Source: Entomomonas sp. E2T0
Lineage (GTDB): Bacteria; Pseudomonadota; Gammaproteobacteria; Pseudomonadales; Pseudomonadaceae
Length of the DNA stretch: 64,000 nucleotides
NCBI RefSeq assembly: GCF_025985425.1
Contig: NZ_CP094972.1
Span: 2,852,001-2,916,000, forward strand
Reading direction: 5' to 3'
In this document: one piece after another, positions 56,126 through 63,566 of the stretch
Layout: every line of letters begins with the position of its first letter
Position numbering within the stretch: the first letter of the stretch is position 1
The notes under the pieces: generated by a model
Database searches by the model: none
Told to the model about the DNA's origin: nothing
Seen by the model: only the letters and a program-made list of their open reading frames with translations
Made by a program: the position numbers and the translations under genes

Positions 56126-57328
56126 ATGAACCCATTTTATAAAAATGGCTTACTGCAAACATTGGGCGGGCTTTGTGTACTTATTGTAGTAATGGGTATT
56201 GGACGCTTTGCTTATACCGCCATGTTACCTTATATGATGGATAACTATCAGTTAAATGAAAAAATAGCAGGAACAATGGCTGCATGGAACTATACTGGCT
56301 ATCTAATTGGTGTACTGGCCGTGTTTAACGAAAAAGCGGGGTTACGTCGTTATCTATTACTTAGCTTTTTTCTATGTTTTAGTTTCTTAACCACTTTAGC
56401 TATGGGATTAACAGAACAAGTTTATCTATGGAATATTATACGTTTTGTATCAGGTGTTGCTTCTGGTGCCTGTTTTGTTTTATGTTCTGCTATTGTATTA
56501 GATACTTTAGCTACCATCAATAAACCTATACTTGCAGGTATCCTTTATAGCGGTGTGGGTATAGGTATCGCACTAAGTGGTCTAAGCAGTCAACCTTTAG
56601 TAAATGCACTAGGTGTTGAAGGTGCTTGGATAACCACTGCATTACTTTGTATTCCGCTAATACTAATAGCACTAATCTATTTGCGCCCAACTAAAAATTT
56701 TTCATTAAGCCTTCAAAATAACTCAACTACAACGAATCCACAAAAGGTACAAAGTGGTTATTATCTATTAATACTTATCTATTTTTTAGAGGGTTTTGGC
56801 TACATTATTGGTACTACATTCTTAGTAACATTGGTAAAAACTACTACTCAATCAGCCACCCTCGCTAGTACAGCTTGGATAATAACAGGCATTGCTGCCG
56901 CATTAAGTGCCCCACTATGGCGTTATGCAGCAAAAAAAGGTTATCAACCAATGTTAATACTCGCTTTTTTATTACAAGGTATTGGCGTGGTTTTACCTAT
57001 TATTTCTAATACACCTGCTATTATCTTATTAGGTGCATTGCTATTAGGAGGAACTTTTATGGGTATTACCGTACTTGCTCTACAATATGGCATTACTTTA
57101 AGTGGTAAACCCAGTGCGCATACCATTGCTATATTAACAGGTGTTTATGGGATTGGTCAGATTATGGGGCCATCTATAGCAGGGTTAATTTCCCATGATC
57201 AAGGTTTTGAGTTTGCCTTTATTCTATCTGCTATCAGTTTATTTCTAGCTGCTGGCCTACTTATCTTTAAACATATTATAAATAACCACATTCAACTAGC
57301 TAAGGAGAAACAACATGCCATACGTTAA
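56126..57328 (+). CDS. YbfB/YjiJ-family MFS transporter
   Basis: The 400-residue 12-helix protein carries MGIGRFAYTAMLPYMM in helix 1, then WNYTGYLIGVLA and FVSGVASGACFVLCSAIVLD, the pattern of the YbfB/YjiJ group. The substrate is unknown. It overlaps the following 4-oxalocrotonate tautomerase-like gene by 14 bases, so the two are translated together, and it is divergent from a LysR regulator. Confidence 0.87.
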   Translation: MNPFYKNGLLQTLGGLCVLIVVMGIGRFAYTAMLPYMMDNYQLNEKIAGTMAAWNYTGYLIGVLAVFNEKAGLRRYLLLSFFLCFSFLTTLAMGLTEQVYLWNIIRFVSGVASGACFVLCSAIVLDTLATINKPILAGILYSGVGIGIALSGLSSQPLVNALGVEGAWITTALLCIPLILIALIYLRPTKNFSLSLQNNSTTTNPQKVQSGYYLLILIYFLEGFGYIIGTTFLVTLVKTTTQSATLASTAWIITGIAAALSAPLWRYAAKKGYQPMLILAFLLQGIGVVLPIISNTPAIILLGALLLGGTFMGITVLALQYGITLSGKPSAHTIAILTGVYGIGQIMGPSIAGLISHDQGFEFAFILSAISLFLAAGLLIFKHIINNHIQLAKEKQHAIR

Positions 57329-57524
57329 TATTAAGGTTACAGGTGGTAATGAAGCCCCTACTACAGAACAAAAAGCTGAATTAATTAAAGGCGTAACGGA
57401 ATTACTAGCAAGAGTACTTAATAAAAATCCTGCTACTACTGTTGTCGTGATTGATGAAATTAATCAAGATAATTGGGGAATAGCTGGAGAAAGTATTACC
57501 GTTCGTCGAGCAAAACAAAATTAG
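57315..57524 (+). CDS. 4-oxalocrotonate tautomerase family protein
   Basis: The protein has 69 residues. It starts Met-Pro (PYVNIKVTGG), giving the N-terminal catalytic proline after Met removal, and it ends with a DEINQDNWGIAGESI stretch typical of the family. These small enzymes tautomerise enols or act on haloacrylates as hexamers. AAGGAG lies upstream of the ATG inside the MFS gene. The link to the transporter suggests an unsaturated acid substrate. Confidence 0.88.
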   Translation: MPYVNIKVTGGNEAPTTEQKAELIKGVTELLARVLNKNPATTVVVIDEINQDNWGIAGESITVRRAKQN

Positions 57525-57847
57525 TATATTTGAAATTTGAGCTAGTATATTCAATGCTAGCTTAAATTAATATTCTTTCAATTAGTTAAATAAAATCCTT
57601 TCAAATATTACCGCTGATTACATCTATTCATTTTCTAAAAAAATAAAATAATACCCAGTATATTTAATACACATACGACAATTGGCTAATATAAATAAAA
57701 AGTACTTTAGAGCATGCTAGACACAAAATAAATATGGCTTAGTACACAATAAATATGACTTAGCACAATTTTATAAATTAATTGCCAATTTTTGATATTC
57801 GCTCCGCGAATTTCCTTGTTAAGCTCATTACATCTTAGGAGGTAATG
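57525..57847 (+). promoter_or_regulatory. eut upstream region with two 21-23 base direct repeats
   Basis: The spacer holds ACACAAAATAAATATGGCTT (57721-57740, continuing AGT to 57743) followed directly by ACACAATAAATATGACTTAG (57744-57763, then C). They are near-identical tandem units, the spacing expected of an AraC-type activator such as EutR, which activates eutS in enterics. A small GC hairpin (ATTCGC-TCC-GCGAAT, 57797-57811) and the AGGAGG at 57837-57842 follow. No good -35/-10 pair or sigma-54 site was identified. Confidence 0.5.
57534..57568 (+). terminator. Probable terminator before the eut operon
   Basis: AATTTGAGCTAG (57534-57545) pairs with CTAGCTTAAATT (57557-57568) with a single G-U and an 11-base loop. 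There is no long T run, so it may also act as an mRNA-end stabiliser. Confidence 0.6.
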
Positions 57848-58195
57848 ATGGATATTGAAAAAACCCAAACGAGAATTATCCAAGAATTTGTGCCTGGTAA
57901 ACAAGTCACATTGGCACATCTTATTGCTCATCCTGGAAAAGATTTAGCACAGAAGATTGGTGTACCCGATGCAGAAGCTATTGGCATTATGACCTTAACT
58001 CCCAGTGAAACAGCTATGATTGCAGGTGACTTTGCAACTAAAGCAGCCAATGTTGAAATAGGTTTTCTTGATCGTTTTAGTGGTGCTTTAGTAATTTATG
58101 GTTCAGTCGGTGCTGTAGAAGAAGCACTTAATCACACAATACGTAATCTGGGCACAGCCTTAGGTTATGCTGTCTGTACTGTAACTAGGAGCTAA
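57848..58195 (+). CDS. eutS: Ethanolamine microcompartment shell protein EutS
   Basis: The 115-residue BMC-fold protein starts at ATG 57848; AGGAGG lies five bases before it, while the ATG at 57845 would be only two bases away. [36 protein letters not shown] and [19 protein letters not shown] are nearly as in Salmonella EutS (111 residues). It is a permuted BMC protein that forms bent hexamers in the compartment facet edges. It is first gene of the operon; eutP follows after 2 bases. Confidence 0.96.
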   Translation: MDIEKTQTRIIQEFVPGKQVTLAHLIAHPGKDLAQKIGVPDAEAIGIMTLTPSETAMIAGDFATKAANVEIGFLDRFSGALVIYGSVGAVEEALNHTIRNLGTALGYAVCTVTRS

Positions 58196-58197
58196 CC

Positions 58198-58665
58198 ATG
58201 TTACAACAGCGCTACGTGTTAGTCGGCCCCGTTGGTGCAGGTAAAACATCTTTGTTTAATGCACTCAATGACGACTATAGCTTAGCTGTTAAAACTCAAG
58301 CTGTAGCTTTTGACCAACAAGGTGGTGTAGACACTCCAGGAGAGTTTTTTAATCACCCTCGCCTATATCGTGCACTGATTAGTACTACCACTGAAGCAGA
58401 AGCTATTATTTATGTCCACGCAGCAAACGATCCTATTTGTCGTCTGCCTACCGGACTACTCGAAGTTTATCAAAACAAACGCCTTATTACTGTTATTACC
58501 AAAATAGATCTACCTAATGTTGATGTACCTGCAATAAAACAAATGCTGTTAGAGCATGGCTTAAAGGAACCTATTTTTGAAATCTGCACACAAGATCCAA
58601 CTAGTGTTCAAGCTTTAGCAACATTTCTTGAGCAGGATGTGCCATCTAAGAGGAAAGCGCAATGA
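58198..58665 (+). CDS. eutP: EutP, small GTPase/acetate kinase-like protein of the eut operon
   Basis: The 155-residue P-loop protein has Walker A GPVGAGKTS at 10-18, a G3-like VDTPGEFF and a G4-like TKID. In Salmonella, EutP has been reported to have acetate kinase activity in addition to its GTPase-like fold. It overlaps eutQ by ATGA and lies 2 bases after eutS. AGGAG precedes the ATG. Confidence 0.95.
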   Translation: MLQQRYVLVGPVGAGKTSLFNALNDDYSLAVKTQAVAFDQQGGVDTPGEFFNHPRLYRALISTTTEAEAIIYVHAANDPICRLPTGLLEVYQNKRLITVITKIDLPNVDVPAIKQMLLEHGLKEPIFEICTQDPTSVQALATFLEQDVPSKRKAQ

Positions 58666-59369
58666 GTAAACAATTAATTACAGCTGACAATATCCGCGAG
58701 ATAAAAGCTAAGGGGCAAACTGAAATTGAGGTTAGCTTAACTAATTGCATTATTACACCTGAAGCAAAAGAGGTGGCAGAACAGTTAGGTATCCGTATAG
58801 TGGATAAAAATTGTCCGCAAGCTCAAGCAGTCAAAAAACCTAATACAGGTAATTGCTCCTCCTCACTGACTGAAGCAGAGTTAAAAACTATTAGACAGGC
58901 AATTATTGAACAATTACCTAAAGGTGCCATGATTAGCGATGCACTGATAGATCAATTAGTGTGTAAAGCTGTTCAAGAGAATAAACATGCTGCTGCACCT
59001 AAAGCTTCTAACCAAAAACCTTCTGCTGTCAAGTTAGTAAAAGGCAATATGGCTAAATTAGAAATCTTTGAAGGGGCTGGTATAGAAAAGCAAGTTGGTA
59101 TCGCTGATATGATCGGCACTGCTGATAACAGCAATATGGCTGCTGGTTATATGGCATGGGAAAATGCTTTCTTCCCATGGACATTAAACTACGATGAAAT
59201 AAATATTGTACTTGAAGGTGAGTTACATATTTGTCACAACAATGAAGTTAAAATAGCCAAAGCGGGAGATTTAATCTTTATCCCTAAAGGTTCTTCTATT
59301 CAATTTGGCACACCTACTAAAGTTCGTTTTGTATATGTGTCATGGCCTGCTAATTGGCAAGACCAATAG
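58662..59369 (+). CDS. eutQ: EutQ, cupin-domain acetate kinase-like protein
   Basis: The 235-residue protein has an N-terminal variable segment (ITADNIREIKAKGQTEIEV, IITPEAKEVAEQLGI) that may direct it to the compartment. A C-terminal cupin runs from about 130 with MAAGYMAWENAFFPW, LNYDEINIVLEGEL and AGDLIFIPKGSSIQFG. EutQ has been reported to have acetate kinase activity in Salmonella. It overlaps eutP by 4 bases. The EutQ-like small cupin at 8243-8605 is only distantly similar. Confidence 0.95.
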   Translation: MSKQLITADNIREIKAKGQTEIEVSLTNCIITPEAKEVAEQLGIRIVDKNCPQAQAVKKPNTGNCSSSLTEAELKTIRQAIIEQLPKGAMISDALIDQLVCKAVQENKHAAAPKASNQKPSAVKLVKGNMAKLEIFEGAGIEKQVGIADMIGTADNSNMAAGYMAWENAFFPWTLNYDEINIVLEGELHICHNNEVKIAKAGDLIFIPKGSSIQFGTPTKVRFVYVSWPANWQDQ

Positions 59370-59389
59370 TAGCGTCATGGAGAATAATC

Positions 59390-60235
59390 ATGAGTAACTT
59401 TATAACAGAAGACTGGCTAAGAGCAAACTACAGCCTAAGCGATGGCACAGAGATTCGCTTACCTGCTGATTGCAAATTAACGCCTGCTGCTCGTGGTTTG
59501 ATTACTGATCATCATTTAGTAGTAAAATTTCATGATGAACAAGGACGGTTATTTGTTGAAGCAACAGAAGATAAACCAACAAATAACAACAGTACTTATC
59601 AACCTAAATTAAAACAGGTACATGGTTTAACCAGTCAACAGGGGCATGTCGCTGCTGAATGTCAGCTTTGTCATCAAGCTGTTGCGAAAAAACCAGACAC
59701 ACTAACTCACTTAAACGCTCACACATTAGTATCTAAATCTGATCCTCGCTTAGCTTTTAGAGCTAAGTTAGATAGTTGTATCGCAATGGCTGTTTGGTTA
59801 CAAGTCGAAGCCACTGCAGAACCACAACGCTGGTTAGCAGATATTCGCTCTGTATTAGGCAATATTATGCGAGCTGATGTATTAAATGAAACCTTAACTG
59901 ATTTTGTTATTGCTGGGTTAGATGAAAAAGCTATTCATAAGCTATCTCACCAACCACTTAAATATATTGGACACGATCATATTGTGCCTGCGGTAGAACA
60001 TGGTCGTAATGCTTGTTTATTGAACTTATTACGTACTGAAATTCGTGAAACTGAAACCTCAGCAGCCTCTATATTTATTGATCGCGATTTGGTAGTTTCA
60101 AGACCTGATCTTATGCAAGGTTTAAATCGGCTATCCAGTGCAGTTTATGTATTAATGTTGTTATGTGTACTCCATGAAACAGGTAAAGAATGGCCTACTA
60201 CAGAAATGTTACTCGCTAAATTGGGAGCACAATAA
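59390..60235 (+). CDS. eutT: Ethanolamine utilisation cob(I)alamin adenosyltransferase EutT
   Basis: The protein has 281 residues from ATG 59390 (GGAG seven bases upstream; the longer frame from 59354 is inside eutQ). It makes adenosylcobalamin for ethanolamine ammonia-lyase. The family's metal motif HX11CCX2C appears here as H78, E90, C91 and C94 (VHGLTSQQGHVAAECQLC), so the first cysteine is a glutamate. The catalytic helical domain starts near residue 105. It overlaps the eutD start by one base. Confidence 0.92.
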   Translation: MSNFITEDWLRANYSLSDGTEIRLPADCKLTPAARGLITDHHLVVKFHDEQGRLFVEATEDKPTNNNSTYQPKLKQVHGLTSQQGHVAAECQLCHQAVAKKPDTLTHLNAHTLVSKSDPRLAFRAKLDSCIAMAVWLQVEATAEPQRWLADIRSVLGNIMRADVLNETLTDFVIAGLDEKAIHKLSHQPLKYIGHDHIVPAVEHGRNACLLNLLRTEIRETETSAASIFIDRDLVVSRPDLMQGLNRLSSAVYVLMLLCVLHETGKEWPTTEMLLAKLGAQ

Positions 60236-61212
60236 TGAATCTTATTGAACGCTGCCAACAGCAAGCAAAAGATAATCCAAGCTGGATTGTATTTCCTGAT
60301 GCAGTAGATATCAGAGCAATTCAAGCAGCTATTCATATTCAACAGCAACAGTTAGGTTATCCTTGGCTGTTAGCTAACCCTGCTGATTTACGTAATTTGT
60401 GTGAACAACATAATTTACCTTTTAATCAATTAAATATTATTGATCCAGCAACATCAGAATGGTTACCTGAGTTTACAGCCTATTTAGCACAACGTATGCC
60501 AGATAAACCAATAGAAGACCTTAAGAAAAATATCAAGGATCCGCTATGGTTTGGTGCAGCAATGATCGCTACAGGTAAAAGTGATTACTGTATTGCAGGT
60601 AACCTCTCCTCTACTTCTAGTGTATTGAGAGCTGGATTACGTGTATTGGGTTTAGCACCTAATAACAAAACATTATCTTCGATCATGATTATGATCTCTC
60701 CAAATGGAGATCAAATCCTCGGATTTGCCGACTGCGGGGTTGTTCCACAACCTACAGGGGCGCAGTTGGCAGACATTGCAATAAGTACCGCCCAAAGTTT
60801 TGAAGCAATAACAGAACAAACTGCACGTGTTGCGATGTTATCATTCTCTACTAAAGGTAGTGCTAAACATGAAGCTGTAAATAATGTGCAGCTAGCAACA
60901 GATATAGTGCGCGAACGTATGCCTAACTTAGCAGTTGATGGCGAGCTTCAATTTGATGCTGCAATGGTGGAAAGTGTTGCTAAACAAAAAGCACCTGATA
61001 GCCAAGTTGCAGGTAAAGCCAATGTGTTAATCTTCCCTTCTTTAGAAGCAGGTAACATTGGTTACAAGATTGCACAACGATTAGGTAAATACGAAGCTAT
61101 TGGTCCACTTATTCAAGGATTAAATGGCTCTATGCATGACTTATCACGCGGTTGTAGTTGGCAAGATATGGTTCAAGTAGCCATGCTTGCTACAAAAATG
61201 CGTGCTAAATAA
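60235..61212 (+). CDS. eutD: Phosphotransacetylase EutD
   Basis: The protein has 325 residues. The N-terminus NLIERCQQQAKDNPSW is a short amphipathic helix consistent with targeting into the compartment, followed by VFPDAVDIRAI. MVQVAMLATKMR near the end and NVLIFPSLEAGNIGYKIAQR are typical of PTA. It makes acetyl phosphate from acetyl-CoA, recycling CoA. The following 139-base spacer contains four potential hairpins before eutM. Confidence 0.95.
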   Translation: MNLIERCQQQAKDNPSWIVFPDAVDIRAIQAAIHIQQQQLGYPWLLANPADLRNLCEQHNLPFNQLNIIDPATSEWLPEFTAYLAQRMPDKPIEDLKKNIKDPLWFGAAMIATGKSDYCIAGNLSSTSSVLRAGLRVLGLAPNNKTLSSIMIMISPNGDQILGFADCGVVPQPTGAQLADIAISTAQSFEAITEQTARVAMLSFSTKGSAKHEAVNNVQLATDIVRERMPNLAVDGELQFDAAMVESVAKQKAPDSQVAGKANVLIFPSLEAGNIGYKIAQRLGKYEAIGPLIQGLNGSMHDLSRGCSWQDMVQVAMLATKMRAK

Positions 61213-61220
61213 GAGATATG

Positions 61221-61330
61221 GCGTTTTATTTGTAAGAAAACGCGATTACCACTTTTTATAGAACAGTTAAAATTTCTATAAAAAGATTAACTGGGTGGCT
61301 TGCCACTTGTATTAACTCCCATTACGGGAG
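61221..61330 (+). promoter_or_regulatory. Structured eutD-eutM intercistronic region (four hairpins)
   Basis: In 139 bases I find four candidate stems: GCGTTTT/AAAACGC (61221-27/61237-43), a perfect 12-bp CTTTTTATAGAA/TTCTATAAAAAG (61252-63/61274-85), GTGGC/GCCAC (61295-99/61302-06) and CTCCC/GGGAG (61316-20/61326-30). None has a T run directly after it. A TTAACT or TAACT element is repeated near 61287, 61312 and 61333. It may stabilise or process the eutM message. Confidence 0.5.
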
Positions 61331-61351
61331 GCTAACTGAGAGGAATTTATA

Positions 61352-61648
61352 ATGGAAGCTTTAGGCATTATTGAAACCAAAGGTTTAGTGGCGTTAATCG
61401 AAGCCTCTGATGCCATGGTGAAAGCAGCTAGAGTTAAACTAGTTGGTTACAAACAAATTGGTGGTGGTTTAGTAACTGCAATGGTACGTGGTGATGTAGC
61501 AGCTTGTAAAGCGGCAACAGACGCTGGTGCAGCGGCTGCACAACGTGTTGGTGGTGAGTTAGTCGCAGTTCACGTTATCCCACGCCCACATAGCGATTTG
61601 GAAGATATTTTCCCAATCAAAATGTCTGCTGAGAAACCATTGGACTGA
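61352..61648 (+). CDS. eutM: Microcompartment major shell protein EutM
   Basis: The 98-residue canonical BMC-domain protein starts [20 protein letters not shown] and has [20 protein letters not shown] and [19 protein letters not shown]. It assembles into flat hexamers with a central pore that lets small substrates pass. GAGAGG lies eight bases before the ATG. In contrast to most eut genes here it is separated from its neighbours by 139 and 175 bases of structured spacer. Confidence 0.97.
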   Translation: MEALGIIETKGLVALIEASDAMVKAARVKLVGYKQIGGGLVTAMVRGDVAACKAATDAGAAAAQRVGGELVAVHVIPRPHSDLEDIFPIKMSAEKPLD

Positions 61649-61667
61649 GCAATAACTCACCCGAATT

Positions 61668-61773
61668 GAGGTGTGTGTTTTATTAATAATAATTCCACAC
61701 CTCTATTATCCAATTGGTTTTGACGTATTGCATGCTACAAAAGGTATTGTTGTTCTAATTATTAGTACAACAA
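61668..61773 (+). promoter_or_regulatory. Structured eutM-eutN intercistronic region (two hairpins)
   Basis: GAGGTGTG (61668-61675) pairs with CACACCTC (61696-61703) over a 20-base loop. A longer near-palindrome at 61747-61773 pairs TTGTTGT-T-CTAAT with ATTAG-T-ACAACAA with a single T-T mismatch. Neither stem has a U tail, so they look more like message-processing or stabilising structures than terminators. Confidence 0.5.
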
Positions 61774-61823
61774 GTCAGTGTTGTTTACTGTTGCCTTTGT
61801 AACATAGCAATAAAGGAGGACTC

Positions 61824-62120
61824 ATGAAATTAGCCGTTGTCGTAGGACAAGTTGTTAGTACCGTAAAACTTGCTGGGTTTGAGCAAGAACGCCTACTGCT
61901 TGTAGACATGATAGATAAAAACGGTTTACCAGAAGGTGAACGGCTTGTCGCTACTGATTCTGTAGGCGCAGGCGATGGTGAGTGGGTCTTGGTTGTTAGT
62001 GGTAGTGCAGCTCGTAAAACTATTCACAGTATTAATGGCGTGGAAGCACCTGTTGATGCCAGTGTGGTAGGTATTGTAGACGAAGCTGTTGTTAATGGTA
62101 AAATTTTCTACCATAAGTGA
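61824..62120 (+). CDS. eutN: Microcompartment vertex protein EutN
   Basis: The protein has 98 residues of the EutN/CcmL family. It starts KLAVVVGQVVSTVKLAGFEQ and contains VATDSVGAGDGEWVLVVSGSA and VVGIVDEAVVNGKIFYHK. Such proteins form pentamers or hexamers that cap shell vertices. AAGGAGGACTC is a strong ribosome binding site. It lies 9 bases before the eutE GTG start. Confidence 0.95.
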   Translation: MKLAVVVGQVVSTVKLAGFEQERLLLVDMIDKNGLPEGERLVATDSVGAGDGEWVLVVSGSAARKTIHSINGVEAPVDASVVGIVDEAVVNGKIFYHK

Positions 62121-62129
62121 GGTATTACA

Positions 62130-63554
62130 GTGGACATAAATCCTAAAGAAATTGAACAAGTGGTCAGAGCGGTACTGACTTCAATGGGTAGTGGTCAGCC
62201 TAACAAACCAACATCCGCTGCATCACAACAAATCGCCGCAGGCGTATTTAACGAATTAGATGATGCTGTTGCTGCTGCAAGAGAAGCACAACGAGCATTA
62301 AAAACTGTAAAAATGCGTAATCTTGCTATTGCTGCCGTTCGTCAAGCAGGCGAGAAATATGCAAAAGAATTAGCTGAATTAGCTGTTGCTGAAACCGGCA
62401 TGGGTCGTGTTGACGACAAAACAGCTAAAAACTTATTACAAGCACGTGAAACACCTGGTACAGAATGTTTAAGGCCCGAAGTATTAACAGGTGATAATGG
62501 TCTTACTTTAACAGAAAATGCTCCTTGGGGTGTAGTGGCTTCAGTAACACCTTCTACTAACCCTGCGGCAACTGTTATCAACAACTCTATCAGCATGATT
62601 GCTGCAGGCAACAGTGTTGTTTTTGCACCCCACCCTGCTGCTAAAAAAGTATCACAACGTGCTATTACTGTTATTAATGAAGCAATTGTTGCGGCTGGTG
62701 GCCCTGCTAACTTAGTAGTTACTGTGGCTAATCCTGATATTGAAACTGCGCAACGTTTATTCAAATACTCTGGTATTGGTTTATTAGTGGTTACTGGTGG
62801 TGATGCCGTTGTAGAGTCTGCTCGTAAGCATACTAATAAACGTCTTATTGCTGCTGGTGCTGGGAACCCTCCTGCAGTTGTAGATGAAACAGCTGATATT
62901 GACAGAGCAGCTGACAAAATTGTTTATGGTGCTTCTTTTGATAACAACATTATATGTGCTGATGAAAAAGTAGTTATTGTTGTTGACTCAGTAGCTGATC
63001 AGTTAGTTGCTGCTATGCAACGCCATAATGCAGTGTTATTAACAGCAGAACAAGCTAAACAATTACAACCTTTACTACTACCTAAAATTGATGAACAAGG
63101 TAGAGGTACAGTGAGTCGTGATTGGGTAGGACGTGATGCTTGTAAAATTGCTGCTGCTATTGGTTTGAACGTTCCAGAAACTACTCGTTTACTGATTGTT
63201 GAAACACCTGCTGACCATCCTTTTGCCATTACTGAAATGATGATGCCTGTATTACCGATTGTTCGTGCTAGAAACGTTGATCAAGCAATTGATTTAGCCG
63301 TGAAGCTTGAGGGCGGTTGTCATCATACAGCATCCATGCACTCACGTAACCTAGACAACTTAGATCGTATGGCTAATGCTATCGATACCAGTATCTTTGT
63401 TAAAAACGGTCCATGTATCGCTGGCTTAGGCTTTGGTGGTGAAGGTTGGACAACAATGACAATCACTACTCCTACAGGCGAAGGTGTTACTTGTGCACGT
63501 ACCTTTGTAAGGTTACGTCGTTGTGTTCTAACTGAACATTTCCGTATTGTGTAA
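62130..63554 (+). CDS. eutE: CoA-acylating acetaldehyde dehydrogenase EutE
   Basis: This 474-residue enzyme starts at GTG 62130 with GAGGT upstream. The N-terminal helix IEQVVRAVLTSM, followed by a flexible linker, matches the encapsulation peptide of microcompartment aldehyde dehydrogenases. The catalytic cysteine is C276 in NIICADEKVV, and VVASVTPSTNPAATVINNSI is the cofactor region. It converts acetaldehyde and CoA to acetyl-CoA with NAD reduction inside the compartment. EutJ begins 12 bases later. Confidence 0.96.
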   Translation: MDINPKEIEQVVRAVLTSMGSGQPNKPTSAASQQIAAGVFNELDDAVAAAREAQRALKTVKMRNLAIAAVRQAGEKYAKELAELAVAETGMGRVDDKTAKNLLQARETPGTECLRPEVLTGDNGLTLTENAPWGVVASVTPSTNPAATVINNSISMIAAGNSVVFAPHPAAKKVSQRAITVINEAIVAAGGPANLVVTVANPDIETAQRLFKYSGIGLLVVTGGDAVVESARKHTNKRLIAAGAGNPPAVVDETADIDRAADKIVYGASFDNNIICADEKVVIVVDSVADQLVAAMQRHNAVLLTAEQAKQLQPLLLPKIDEQGRGTVSRDWVGRDACKIAAAIGLNVPETTRLLIVETPADHPFAITEMMMPVLPIVRARNVDQAIDLAVKLEGGCHHTASMHSRNLDNLDRMANAIDTSIFVKNGPCIAGLGFGGEGWTTMTITTPTGEGVTCARTFVRLRRCVLTEHFRIV

Positions 63555-63566
63555 TAAGGAAAAATC

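Noticed and set aside
57600-57847. Sigma-54 promoter for the eut operon
   Set aside because: No GG-N10-GC pair with suitable flanks was found; the nearest GGC elements lack the -12 GC.
57707-57931. 74-codon minus-strand frame across the eutS start
   Set aside because: It covers the eut regulatory repeats and the eutS ribosome binding site on the other strand, and shows no protein features.
62342-62917. 191-codon minus-strand open frame inside eutE
   Set aside because: It is fully antisense to a well-conserved EutE coding region, with composition that mirrors its codons (many Ala, Thr, Ser) and no ribosome binding site. The same reasoning removes the long antisense frames in the atoA-like gene (36536-36850), the thiolase gene (50884-51252) and narK1 (25505-25873).
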